Below, in pieces: positions 34,798-43,268 of a stretch of DNA of 64,000 nucleotides. Source of the stretch: an uncultured Clostridia bacterium (lineage in GTDB: Bacteria > Bacillota > Clostridia > Oscillospirales > CAG-382); NCBI GenBank assembly GCA_947628695.1, contig CANRAV010000006.1, positions 1-64,000 of the forward strand, given 5' to 3'. Position 1 is the first letter of the stretch, and every line of letters starts with the position of its first letter. The notes under the pieces were generated by a model, which was not told the DNA's origin, searched no databases, and worked only from the letters and a program-made list of their open reading frames with translations. The position numbers were made by a program, and so were the translations under genes.

Positions 34798-36219
34798 TCA
34801 AGCCGCTGTCAGCATGTCGCAGTGAATGATGAAAACCGGATCCGAGCTGTCAAAAACGTAACAATACGTGAAATCGCCCGAGTAACCTTTGGTTTCCACT
34901 ATATCGGCAAGCCTTCCGTTGTCAAGCAGATCAATTTTAGCCTTGCTGCATTCTTCCGCAGAACCGAACTTTATCTCTACCGTGTCTTTGTTCCAATAGC
35001 GGGTAAATATGCTTTCAACCGCCTCGTAGGAATAGGTTTCGAGATAAAGGCCGTTGTAGCTGTAGTAGCTGTACCTTCCGCCGTTGCAGCGAGGCGTCCT
35101 TTCGGGAAATTCGAAGGTGTGATCCTTTGCCAGCGTATCCCAGTCTACAAGGAAGTATTCATATTTTTTGACGTATTCACATCCGTCCTGCCAGAAATCA
35201 TCGGGGTCGTCCCAGGTGGCGTCTACAAAATAGTAATCGCCCCCAAGTCCAACGTAATTCCAGGCATGATAGCCGCCTTCGCCCCAACCGCTGACCAAAC
35301 CGCAGTCAAACCCAAGCCTTGTTGCAAGCACCTGGAAGGCCTTCGCATAGCCCGAGCATATGGCGGATCCCTCCACCAGGCAGCCGTAGGCGGAGGCGCT
35401 TCTGCACACTATATCCGGGTGGTTCCCGTAAGGGTCCTGTTCGTTCAGCAATGCGGCCTCGTGGTTGTACACGGTATGCTCTGCAATGTAGTCGTGGATG
35501 AACAAAAGCTTTTCATAGTCGCTGTTTTTCTGTTCAGCCAGCGAAACAATGTAGTTTACGTAATAATCGAAAGCCGACGTCACCTGCGAAAAGTCGATGC
35601 TGTCAAATCCGGTATATGTATTGGTTGCCTCGTCATACCAAAACCAAACCTGAACCGTGTAGTCGTTGTAGGTGTACCTGCTTATCCAATCCAGCCATAT
35701 AATTTCCGGGTGGTTGTCTATGGCGATGAAGAGGATTTCAACCGCTCTTTCTCCGTCGATTCCGTCTATAGGCCCGTAGTCGAACTTCGACTCGCCCTGT
35801 TTAATCTTGTAAACAAAAAGGTCGTAAAGCTGTTTTTCGCGTGCGGTCAACCCGCCGGTGTTGTCAAACGCCGAGCCGACGACCGGCAGGCTCGCACCGT
35901 CGCCGGAAGTGCCTCCTCCGGGCTGCGAAAAGAATCCGTCAATAATGCCGGCGTCTAATTTCAGTATCTGTGACGCGTCGACGTTGTTCACCGCTCTGTC
36001 GCCGTTTGCGTCGGCTGCCATCAGCTGTTGGGCCGTAAGACCCATAATGCCCGCGTCGTACCGCAAAACCGTGGAGGCGTCCACGTTGTTGACGTTCCCG
36101 TCTCCGTTGACGTCGCCAAGCGTCGCACCGCTTGACGCAAACACCCCGAAGGTCAAAAGGCTTCCCGCTGTCAAAACCGCCGCAAGCACGGCCGAAAGGT
36201 TCTTAACAAATTTTTTCAT
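34798..36219 (-). CDS. Dockerin-like repeats fused to a transglutaminase-like domain, secreted
   Basis: The product (473 aa) has a signal peptide (cut near FAS/SG), then two type I dockerin repeats at about residues 33-95 (DVNGDGNVNNVDASTVLRY and DANGDRAVNNVDASQILKL) with calcium-binding Asp/Asn. A transglutaminase/protease-like domain follows. The triad seems to be Cys in EGSAICSGYAKAF, His in GGYHAWNYV and Asp in FVDATWDDP. Dockerins bind cohesins, so the protein may attach to a scaffold on the surface. Dockerin at the N-terminus, ahead of the enzyme, is less usual. AGAGGAG precedes the ATG at 36219. Confidence 0.87.
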   Translation of the reverse strand: MKKFVKNLSAVLAAVLTAGSLLTFGVFASSGATLGDVNGDGNVNNVDASTVLRYDAGIMGLTAQQLMAADANGDRAVNNVDASQILKLDAGIIDGFFSQPGGGTSGDGASLPVVGSAFDNTGGLTAREKQLYDLFVYKIKQGESKFDYGPIDGIDGERAVEILFIAIDNHPEIIWLDWISRYTYNDYTVQVWFWYDEATNTYTGFDSIDFSQVTSAFDYYVNYIVSLAEQKNSDYEKLLFIHDYIAEHTVYNHEAALLNEQDPYGNHPDIVCRSASAYGCLVEGSAICSGYAKAFQVLATRLGFDCGLVSGWGEGGYHAWNYVGLGGDYYFVDATWDDPDDFWQDGCEYVKKYEYFLVDWDTLAKDHTFEFPERTPRCNGGRYSYYSYNGLYLETYSYEAVESIFTRYWNKDTVEIKFGSAEECSKAKIDLLDNGRLADIVETKGYSGDFTYCYVFDSSDPVFIIHCDMLTAA

Positions 36220-36250
36220 TTCTTCTCCTCTGATGTGATTATTGCGTCGC

Positions 36251-36290
36251 AAAAAAGGCTTCCGAAAAACGCACCTTTCCCGAAAGCCTT
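36251..36290 (-). terminator. Terminator of the ACP gene
   Basis: An 11-bp stem with two wobble pairs (36280-36290 with 36255-36265) is followed by TTTTTT on the minus strand. Confidence 0.75.
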
Positions 36291-36304
36291 TAAATTAAGC
36301 GCCG

Positions 36305-36532
36305 TTATGCCTCCAGCGACTCTATATACTTGATGACGTCGCCGACCGTCAAAAGATGCGGAAGCTCCGACTCGTCAAACTCTATGTTAAAGGTGTCCTC
36401 GCAAAGCACCACCAAATCCGCAAGCTCAAGCGAATTAAAGCCCAAGTCGTTCACAAAAGAAGCGTCCGGGGTAATATCCTTGGGGTCAATGCTCATTTCC
36501 TCTACAAGCAAATTCTTGAATTTCTCAAACAT
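36305..36532 (-). CDS. acpP: Acyl carrier protein
   Basis: The product (75 aa) is acidic, with the phosphopantetheine site LGFNSLELADLV (Ser near residue 35) in place of the usual DSL, where Asn stands for Asp. It carries acyl groups on a thioester. It lies 65 nt downstream of an acyl-activating enzyme gene, so it may be a specialised ACP loaded by that enzyme rather than the main fatty-acid synthesis ACP; no fab genes are nearby. Confidence 0.88.
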   Translation of the reverse strand: MFEKFKNLLVEEMSIDPKDITPDASFVNDLGFNSLELADLVVLCEDTFNIEFDESELPHLLTVGDVIKYIESLEA

Positions 36533-36597
36533 GGCTAATCACCGTAATCGGCGGCATATAAGTCACGCCGCATTCGTCCTTTCAGAATAGTTTGTTT

Positions 36598-38331
36598 TTA
36601 AAGCGACTGGCGCTTTATTTTCTGCGTGGTTGTCTTTTCGAAATCCGTCCTTCGTATCTCTATGTTCCTGACCTGCTTGAAGGAAGGAAGGCTGTTGTTC
36701 ACGCCCATAACGGCCTCTTTTACCTTTGCCTGAAGCGATGCGTCGTCAAGCTCCAAAAGCTCGTCCTCCGGCAGTATAACGGCCGTTATTACAGGCTCGT
36801 CCAGCTCGTTGTTCCGCGCAAGGACAACGCAGTCCTTGACACAGTCAAGCCTAAGCAGGTATTCTTCAATTTCCTCCGGGTAAACGTTCTTGCCGTTTGC
36901 AAGAATTATAAGGTTCTTTTTCCTGCCCGTTATGTAAAGGAAACCGTCCTCGTCAAGGTATCCTATGTCACCGGTGCGGAAGAACCCGTCCGCGGTGAAT
37001 ACCTCCTTCGTTGCCTCCGGCGCGTTGTAATAGCCAAGCATAACGTTGGAACCCCTGACGGCTATCTCGCCGTGCTCGCCGGTCTTTGCCCGGGTCTCCT
37101 CGCCGTTTTCGGTCTTAAGTATCTTGACCTCGCAGCATTTAACAGGCAGGCCTATCGACTCGTACTTGACCCAGGTGTAGGGATTGACCGCCACAAGAGG
37201 CGAACACTCCGTTATACCGTAGCCCTGATATACGTTTATGCCGAATTCCTCAAATCTCTTAATAAGCTCGCAGTCAAGAGGCGCACCGCCGCATATTATG
37301 TTCTTCATGCGGCCGCCAAGCCCGTTTATTATCTCCGCAAAAACGGTGCGGCGCAGGTCGACCTTTACCTTCCTCAGCCCGCCCGTAAGCTTGACCGCAG
37401 CGGAAATCGTCTTCTCTTTGCCCTTTTTCTTAATCTCATCCGATATACGCTTGTACATCGTCTGCAGGAAAAGAGGAACAAGAACCATCGCAGTCGGCTT
37501 GAAGCGCTTAAGGTTCCTCATTACATACTTTATGCTGTTGTTTATGCATATAGTAGAGCCTATTACCAAAATCGAGATCTGTATCGTCGTCTCATAGGTG
37601 TGGTGCATGGGCAGCACCGAAAGGAACACATCCTCCGGGAAATACGGCGTCGTATTGCAGCAGCAGTGGCTGCAGGAAAGGATGTTGTGCTGGGAAAGCA
37701 TAACGCCCTTGCTTGTGCCCGTGGTACCGCTTGTGTATATTATTGCGCAAAGCGCATCTACGTCATAATTTATGTTGTAAATGCCGAGATAGCCAATGGA
37801 CAGCAGGTACTTGCCGTAATCCACAAGAGTGTAAAAGTTAAAGCTGCTCTTGTCTGCCATATTCTCATAGCTTCCCGTATACGGCTTGTAAGAGTCACTG
37901 TCAATGTCCACTATATACTTCGCTTTAAACCCGCCTATAGCGTCGCCGAGCTTCCTTTTGCACGCGGGAGTTAAAAACACAGCCACGCTTTCGGAGAGGT
38001 TTGCAAAGTTCACAATCTGCTCCGGCATAAGCTCCTTGTCAATGGGGACAATAACCGCGTTTGCGCAGATCGTGCCAATGTAAACCTGAAGCCACTCCGG
38101 GCAGCTTTCGGCAACAAGGGCAACCCTTTTGTTCCTAAGGCCAAGCGCGTAAAGCGCAGTTGCCAAATTTACGGTGTTTTCCGAAAACTGCTTAAAGGAA
38201 AGCTCGCGCACTTCGTCTTTGTTGACAATATATTTGTAAAACGGCTTGTCACCATTCTTGGCAACGTAAGCCAAAAGCTCGCGAAAGTTGTTAAATGACG
38301 GATATCGTTCTTTCGGGTATTTCTCTTTCAA
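36598..38331 (-). CDS. AMP-forming acyl-CoA/acyl-ACP synthetase (ANL superfamily)
   Basis: The product (577 aa) carries the ANL motifs: P-loop IIYTSGTTGTSKGV, GGAPLD, YGITECSP, TGDIGYLDEDG and RKKNLIIL, and the C-terminal catalytic Lys in KTTTQKIKRQ. It adenylates a fatty acid and passes it to CoA or ACP. The adjacent ACP hints at acyl-ACP formation. TTG at 38331 is chosen because GGTGGAGG is 8 nt upstream. No membrane segment is clear. Confidence 0.87.
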   Translation of the reverse strand: MKEKYPKERYPSFNNFRELLAYVAKNGDKPFYKYIVNKDEVRELSFKQFSENTVNLATALYALGLRNKRVALVAESCPEWLQVYIGTICANAVIVPIDKELMPEQIVNFANLSESVAVFLTPACKRKLGDAIGGFKAKYIVDIDSDSYKPYTGSYENMADKSSFNFYTLVDYGKYLLSIGYLGIYNINYDVDALCAIIYTSGTTGTSKGVMLSQHNILSCSHCCCNTTPYFPEDVFLSVLPMHHTYETTIQISILVIGSTICINNSIKYVMRNLKRFKPTAMVLVPLFLQTMYKRISDEIKKKGKEKTISAAVKLTGGLRKVKVDLRRTVFAEIINGLGGRMKNIICGGAPLDCELIKRFEEFGINVYQGYGITECSPLVAVNPYTWVKYESIGLPVKCCEVKILKTENGEETRAKTGEHGEIAVRGSNVMLGYYNAPEATKEVFTADGFFRTGDIGYLDEDGFLYITGRKKNLIILANGKNVYPEEIEEYLLRLDCVKDCVVLARNNELDEPVITAVILPEDELLELDDASLQAKVKEAVMGVNNSLPSFKQVRNIEIRRTDFEKTTTQKIKRQSL

Positions 38332-38359
38332 CGCACAAACCTCCACCTTTTTTAATTTT

Positions 38360-38387
38360 ATTATAGCCGAATACTTAAAAATGTCAA
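38360..38387 (-). promoter_or_regulatory. Promoter of the acyl synthetase-ACP pair
   Basis: On the minus strand TTGACA (38387-38382) and TATAAT (38365-38360) are 16 bp apart. The same 106-bp region must also hold the spoVAC promoter on plus; I could not settle on a sigma-G/F site. Confidence 0.75.
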
Positions 38388-38437
38388 TACCCTGTATAAA
38401 AAAAGAGGCAAATGCAAAAAATCTTACGGGTGATGTT

Positions 38438-38881
38438 ATGAACAATGAAAACTACAAAAAATATGCGGCAGACAGAGCAAAACGCTCTGCAAGCGCGCTT
38501 AACTGCACAAAAGCCTTTGCCGTCGGCGGGCTTATATGCTGCCTGGGGCAGGCGCTTTCGAATCTTTTTATAAGCCTCGGAGCAGGCGAAAAGGACGCCG
38601 GAACGCTCGTTTCGGTAAGCCTTATCTTCCTCGGCGGGCTGCTTACCGGCATCGGCGTGTTCGATAAAATCGGCAAATTCGCAGGTGCAGGCACTCTCGT
38701 GCCCATAACCGGCTTCGCCAACGCCATCGCCGCCCCCGCAATCGAAAACAAAACGGAAGGCTTCATCAACGGCGTGTGCACAAAGATGTTTGTAATAGCC
38801 GGGCCGGTCATTGTGTTCGGCACCCTCGCAAGCGCCGTTTACGGCGTAATATACTATGTTTTGACGCAGGTGGCCCAATGA
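38438..38881 (+). CDS. spoVAC: Stage V sporulation protein AC
   Basis: The product (147 aa) has several membrane segments and the SpoVAC pattern KAFAVGGLICCLGQ, then GVFDKIGKFAGAGTLVPITGFAN. It forms part of the inner-spore-membrane channel that moves dipicolinic acid and Ca2+ in sporulation and germination. The ATG at 38438 follows GGGTGAT. The stop overlaps spoVAD by 4 nt (ATGA). Confidence 0.95.
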   Translation: MNNENYKKYAADRAKRSASALNCTKAFAVGGLICCLGQALSNLFISLGAGEKDAGTLVSVSLIFLGGLLTGIGVFDKIGKFAGAGTLVPITGFANAIAAPAIENKTEGFINGVCTKMFVIAGPVIVFGTLASAVYGVIYYVLTQVAQ

Positions 38882-39876
38882 GAGATATAATACGTTTTGA
38901 AAATATATACGTAAACGGAGGAAGCTCCGTCGTCGGCAAGACGGAGGCAAAGGGTCCGCTTGCAAGGTATTTTGACCTATGCGAAGAGGACGAGTACTTC
39001 GGCAAGGACAGCTGGGAGAAGGCAGAAAGCGAGATGACGCGCCGAACGCTTGAAAAGCTCTTTGCAAAGGCGCACATCTCCCCGGAAGACTTAGACCTCA
39101 TCTGCGGCGGCGACCTGCTTAACCAATGCGTCGCAAGCAGCTTCGGCGTTAAAGAGTTCGGCGTTCCCTTCCTCGGGCTGTACGGCGCCTGCAGCACCTT
39201 TGCGGAAGCCGTTATCTGCGCTTCGATGTTTATTAAAGGCGGCGGCGCGGGAAGGGTGGCAGTGTGCGCAAGCTCGCACTTCTGCTCGGCAGAGAAGCAG
39301 TACCGCTTTCCGCTTGAATACGGCGGGCAGCGCACGCCGACCGCGCAGAACACCGTAACCGGCTGCGGGGCTTTGCTTCTTTCGGGGGAACCGTCGGACA
39401 TACGCGTCGCCGACGCAATGACAGGGCGCATAGTCGACGCGGGCATAACGGACGCAAACAACATGGGTGCGGCAATGGCAAAGGCGGCGGCCGACACGCT
39501 GACGCGCTACTTTGAAAGCTCCGGCATGAAGCCTTCAGACTTTGACATAGTAGCAACCGGCGACCTCGGCAGGGAAGGGTACGAAATCTGCACCGAGCTT
39601 TTAAAGGACAGCCTTCCGGGTCTTACGGACAAGTACACCGACTGCGGCATGCTTATCTACGACCTCGAAAAGCAGGATGTGCACTGCGGAGGCTCCGGCT
39701 GCGGCTGCAGTGCAGTTGTCACCGCAGCGTATTTTCTTGACAAGCTCACAAAAGGCGACGCGTCGAACGTGCTCCTGCTGTCCACCGGCGCGCTTATGAA
39801 CCCCAACACCGTTCTGCAGGGGCAAAGCATCTGCGGCATAGCGCACGCCGTGCATTTCGAAAGGGGGACAAAATAA
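38878..39876 (+). CDS. spoVAD: Stage V sporulation protein AD
   Basis: The product (332 aa) has a thiolase-like fold with the block FLGLYGACSTFAEAV, HFCSAEKQYRFPLEYG and C-terminal CGGSGCGCSAVVTAAYFLD. SpoVAD binds dipicolinic acid at the spore inner membrane. It starts in an ATGA overlap with spoVAC and ends 1 nt into spoVAE, so all three are coupled. Confidence 0.96.
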   Translation: MRDIIRFENIYVNGGSSVVGKTEAKGPLARYFDLCEEDEYFGKDSWEKAESEMTRRTLEKLFAKAHISPEDLDLICGGDLLNQCVASSFGVKEFGVPFLGLYGACSTFAEAVICASMFIKGGGAGRVAVCASSHFCSAEKQYRFPLEYGGQRTPTAQNTVTGCGALLLSGEPSDIRVADAMTGRIVDAGITDANNMGAAMAKAAADTLTRYFESSGMKPSDFDIVATGDLGREGYEICTELLKDSLPGLTDKYTDCGMLIYDLEKQDVHCGGSGCGCSAVVTAAYFLDKLTKGDASNVLLLSTGALMNPNTVLQGQSICGIAHAVHFERGTK

Positions 39877-40229
39877 TGGATTATTTGAAAGCCTTCCTCG
39901 TCGGAGGAGCCTTCTGCCTTATAGCGCAGATTTTCATAGATAAAACGGCGGTGACAGGCGCAAGGATACTTGTTTCATACGTCGTCGCGGGCGTAGCCCT
40001 TACCGGTATCGGCGCCTACAAATACGTCGTCGACTTCGGCGGTGCCGGTGCAACCGTGCCGATAGTCGGCTTCGGCTATACGCTTGCCGAGGCGACAAAG
40101 GCAGCCGTTGACGAAAAAGGCCTGCTCGGCGCACTTACCGGCGGTCTTTCCGGCACCTCGGCCGGTATCGCCGCTGCCGTAGTCTTCGCCTTTATTTGGG
40201 CTCTTATCTTCAAAAGCCGGCAAAAGTAG
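39876..40229 (+). CDS. spoVAE: Stage V sporulation protein AE
   Basis: The product (117 aa) has membrane segments and the SpoVAE(b) pattern AFLVGGAFCLIAQIFID and VVDFGGAGATVPIVGFGY. It completes the DPA-channel set found in Clostridia (C, D, E only). The stop lies 11 bp from the convergent MoxR-like gene with no clear terminator between them; only a weak CAAAAG/CTTTTG hairpin covers the stop. Confidence 0.95.
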   Translation: MDYLKAFLVGGAFCLIAQIFIDKTAVTGARILVSYVVAGVALTGIGAYKYVVDFGGAGATVPIVGFGYTLAEATKAAVDEKGLLGALTGGLSGTSAGIAAAVVFAFIWALIFKSRQK

Positions 40230-40240
40230 ACGCTTTTGAT

Positions 40241-41752
40241 TTACAGCTCAAAATTCTCAAGATCTTTGATTATTTCCTTTTGCCGCTCGTAGAACAGCAG
40301 CTCGCGATTGTGCGCGAAGTATTCCTTGCTGCCGTAGCGGCCGATGAACCGAGCGCAGAATGCATTTATTGTAAGCTCCGTTACAAAGATCAAAATCTCC
40401 TGCCCGTCGGGGAAGGCCTCCTCACAGAATGCAAAGGCGTTGGAAAGGCTCTTTCCCGTGCTGTCGGCCTGCTTTTTAAGCTCCTTTGTGCGGCTGTCGA
40501 AGTCCGCCTTTAAAAGCGCAAATGCCTCGTTCCCGTCCTTCGGCCGTTCTTTAAGCAGCATGCTTCTCTGCTTGCCGAGAACGGCAACAGCACCGCGCAG
40601 CGCCGCCTCTGTTTCCGAATCCAGGCTAGACGCAGCCTTGCTTTTGCTAAGCCGCTGCTTTAGCGCCTTCGCCTGCTTTTCAAGCACCGCGGGCGCGTCT
40701 GCGTCGGGCTTGGCAAGGTCCGTGCGCGTGTCTCTGAGAGCAGTCATAAGCTCTTTAAGCATCAGCTCTTCCTTGCCCACGCCGCGCATGCCGTTTGTAA
40801 CGCCGTCAAGTATCAGCCCGATAAGGCTGAGCCTTTCGTCAAACTTTGCGTTTTTAGCGCGGTCGACAATACTTTTAGGCGCAGTGCCCGCAAGTATCTT
40901 GTCCACCTGGTAGTCGGAGCGGTACTTGTTGAACAGGTCATAGTACACCGCAAAGTCCTTTGCGATTTTGCGGTTCTGCAGGTACTGGCCGGTAAGCTTT
41001 TCGTTTATGGGGATGTTGTGCTGTTCGTAAAGCCGCATCATGTCGGAAAGGTCAAGCCATCCGCGTGCGGTAACAAAGCTCTTGCCGTCGGCCGTCGTCT
41101 CTATCTTGTAAAAGTCGCCCTTTTTGATGTCCAGATACGTGGTAATTGCCGGGTGAACGCCCGCTTTATATGCGTACTCCTTCCACACCTCGTAATCGGG
41201 CTCCACGTCGATACGCTTTAAGCGGTCCCAGGTGACGATGTCGAACTCGCGCACAGAGTTGTTGTACTCCGGCGGGTTGCCCGCAGTTACGACGATCCAC
41301 CCCGCAGGTACCCTGTGACGGCCGAAAACCTTGTACTGCAGGAACTGAAGCATCACGGGCGCAAGTGTCTCCGATACGCAGTTTATCTCGTCTAAGAAGA
41401 GAATCCCCTCTTTTACGTCGGTCTGCTCCATCATGTCGTAAACCGAGGCAATGATCTCGCTCATGGTGTATTCGCTTACGCTGTACTCCTTGCCGTCGTA
41501 CACCTTGTGCTCGATAAACGGAAGCCCCAGTGCGCTTTGACGGGTGTGGTGGGTCATAGAGTAGCTTAAAAGCCCAACTCCAAGCTCGGCCGCGATCTGC
41601 TCCATTATCGCGGTCTTGCCTATGCCGGGAGGGCCCATAAGGAATACGGGACGCTGTTTTTCGATCGGAATTACATAATCTCCGAACTCATCCTTCGTAA
41701 AATATGCGGTTATGGCGTTTTTAATTTGATCTTTCGCTTCTTTGATGTTCAT
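40241..41752 (-). CDS. MoxR-like AAA+ ATPase
   Basis: The product (503 aa) has an AAA+ core with Walker A LMGPPGIGKTAIMEQIA (about residues 37-53), Walker B GILFLDEINCV, and sensor 1 WIVVTAGNPPEYN. The C-terminal half (from about 330) is helical, Lys/Glu-rich and without a named domain. MoxR ATPases act with vWA proteins as chaperone-like assembly machines. The vWA partner is immediately upstream (12 nt). AAGGAG is 8 nt before the ATG. It is the last gene of the WYL-headed operon. Confidence 0.88.
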   Translation of the reverse strand: MNIKEAKDQIKNAITAYFTKDEFGDYVIPIEKQRPVFLMGPPGIGKTAIMEQIAAELGVGLLSYSMTHHTRQSALGLPFIEHKVYDGKEYSVSEYTMSEIIASVYDMMEQTDVKEGILFLDEINCVSETLAPVMLQFLQYKVFGRHRVPAGWIVVTAGNPPEYNNSVREFDIVTWDRLKRIDVEPDYEVWKEYAYKAGVHPAITTYLDIKKGDFYKIETTADGKSFVTARGWLDLSDMMRLYEQHNIPINEKLTGQYLQNRKIAKDFAVYYDLFNKYRSDYQVDKILAGTAPKSIVDRAKNAKFDERLSLIGLILDGVTNGMRGVGKEELMLKELMTALRDTRTDLAKPDADAPAVLEKQAKALKQRLSKSKAASSLDSETEAALRGAVAVLGKQRSMLLKERPKDGNEAFALLKADFDSRTKELKKQADSTGKSLSNAFAFCEEAFPDGQEILIFVTELTINAFCARFIGRYGSKEYFAHNRELLFYERQKEIIKDLENFEL

Positions 41753-41764
41753 GTAAAATCTCCT

Positions 41765-43150
41765 TTAAATTTCATTCTTCTGCAGTACAAGCTTTATCGC
41801 CCAAGGGGGCACTTCCGGGTTGTTGTATTCGTCATCTATAAACACAAAAGCCGATTCATACTGCGGCTTCCTCTCGGGGAAGTCGCCGTATCCGTCTGTG
41901 AAATATATAAGCCCTTTAAGGTGCGTAAACTCGTGATTTTTCACCAGATCATCCACAAGCCGAAACACGGGTCGGAAGTCCGTTCCGCCGAGACCGCGAA
42001 TTTTCATACTGTTCAGGTATTTGTCGAACTCCTCCTGGTTTGTGATCTTGACATGCTCCTGTATTTCCGCGTCGCACTGAATGATGTGCAGGTTTATCTT
42101 CGAAAAGAAGCTCTCGGTGCTTTTAAGCACGTTGTAGGTCTTCCGGATAAAGGTCTGCACAAGCTCTCCCGAGACAGAGCCGGACGTGTCGATGGCAACG
42201 ACGAATTCGCGTATGCGGTTGACCTCCCGGTACTCCAGCGGCTCTACAAGCGGCATGTTTTTGTACAGCTGCAGCCCGTACGAGTAGAAGATATAGTCGA
42301 ACTCGTCCGGGTCTATCTTCATAACCTCTCCGCGCACTGCAAACTTGCGCAAAAACGCAGTATAGTCGTACCTCTCGCGGTTTACCTCCTTCAGGTTCTG
42401 CATAAGGTTTCCGGCGTTTTCGCCCTGATTGCGTGAGAATGTCTCCAAGTCCTGCTCTATCTTCTCGGCAATCTCCGCCCAATCCTGCGACACTGCGTCG
42501 TATGAAGCGCCTTCTTCGTCTCCGTCTCCGCGTTCGCCTTCTCCGCCTGCCCGACCGGCAAGCGCCATGCGCTTTTCTGCCGGCATAAACCACACCTCGT
42601 GCTCGTCGGCATAGAATGACGCACGCATGGTTGCGGATTTAACCGGTGTGATTCCCGTGTCCAAAAGGTATCGGTATATCTTCTCCGCCGTCATAAGCTT
42701 AACCTTTTTCTGCAGCGCGTCAAGCTCTGCCTTTTGTTTTTGCCCGCGCAGGGCAGAGGTGCAGTACAAGCCAAGCTGCGATACGGTCGCCTCCACCGCA
42801 ATGTCACAGGCCAAATCCCAAAGATGCCTGTCCACATTGGGCGCGACAAACATATGCCGGTAAATGCAGTGCAGCACTATGTGCAGATAGTCGCGCACCG
42901 GCCCTTCTTTTTCGTACTTAAAGCGGTCAAGCACATGCCTCGGGTTGTAAAACAGAAAATGCCCATCCGTCTGCAGGGTCTTCGTGTCCTCTTCGTCGGA
43001 GCGGACGTACACAAACCTGCTTAATGCCGCATCCAAAAACCTAAGCTTTGTAAGAAGCGTGTTCCTGCTGAGCTTCAATATGTCAAGCGCCAGCTTGTCC
43101 ATCTTCTCCGCCCGCTCTTCGTCTATCGGCGTCTTTTCGTTTTCGTGCAA
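41765..43150 (-). CDS. vWA-like protein with putative metallopeptidase N-terminus (DUF2201-like)
   Basis: The product (461 aa) has an N-terminal region like DUF2201 with a His-rich helix HIVLHCIYRHMF and DLACDIAVEATV, a charged linker with GGEGERGDGDEEG (about residues 203-215), and a C-terminal vWA domain with MIDAS blocks FVVAIDTSGSVSG and GGTDFRP. vWA domains bind partners through a metal; the MoxR ATPase next door is the likely one. Start codon is TTG (43148-43150), supported by AAAGGAG about 9 nt upstream. The canonical HExxH zinc motif is not seen, so peptidase activity is doubtful. Confidence 0.83.
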   Translation of the reverse strand: MHENEKTPIDEERAEKMDKLALDILKLSRNTLLTKLRFLDAALSRFVYVRSDEEDTKTLQTDGHFLFYNPRHVLDRFKYEKEGPVRDYLHIVLHCIYRHMFVAPNVDRHLWDLACDIAVEATVSQLGLYCTSALRGQKQKAELDALQKKVKLMTAEKIYRYLLDTGITPVKSATMRASFYADEHEVWFMPAEKRMALAGRAGGEGERGDGDEEGASYDAVSQDWAEIAEKIEQDLETFSRNQGENAGNLMQNLKEVNRERYDYTAFLRKFAVRGEVMKIDPDEFDYIFYSYGLQLYKNMPLVEPLEYREVNRIREFVVAIDTSGSVSGELVQTFIRKTYNVLKSTESFFSKINLHIIQCDAEIQEHVKITNQEEFDKYLNSMKIRGLGGTDFRPVFRLVDDLVKNHEFTHLKGLIYFTDGYGDFPERKPQYESAFVFIDDEYNNPEVPPWAIKLVLQKNEI

Positions 43151-43268
43151 ATTTCAATACTCCTTTTCGTCAGCATTTACTTCTTTTTCTTTGACTTTCC
43201 CGGAGAGGGAAGCTCTCCAAGCGAGAACTCCTTCCTCGTCTTGTTCGCCCTTTCACACCAAAAGCTTT
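43151..43268 (-). other. 118-bp gap in the operon holding a short open frame
   Basis: The largest gap in the operon contains, on minus, a frame overlapping the end of the LRR-BRCT gene that ends FSLGELPSPGKSKKKK followed by TAA at about 43180. It has protein-like composition but no clear start. It may be the frame-shifted tail of the upstream protein or nothing. The ribosome site of the vWA gene also lies here. Confidence 0.3.
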
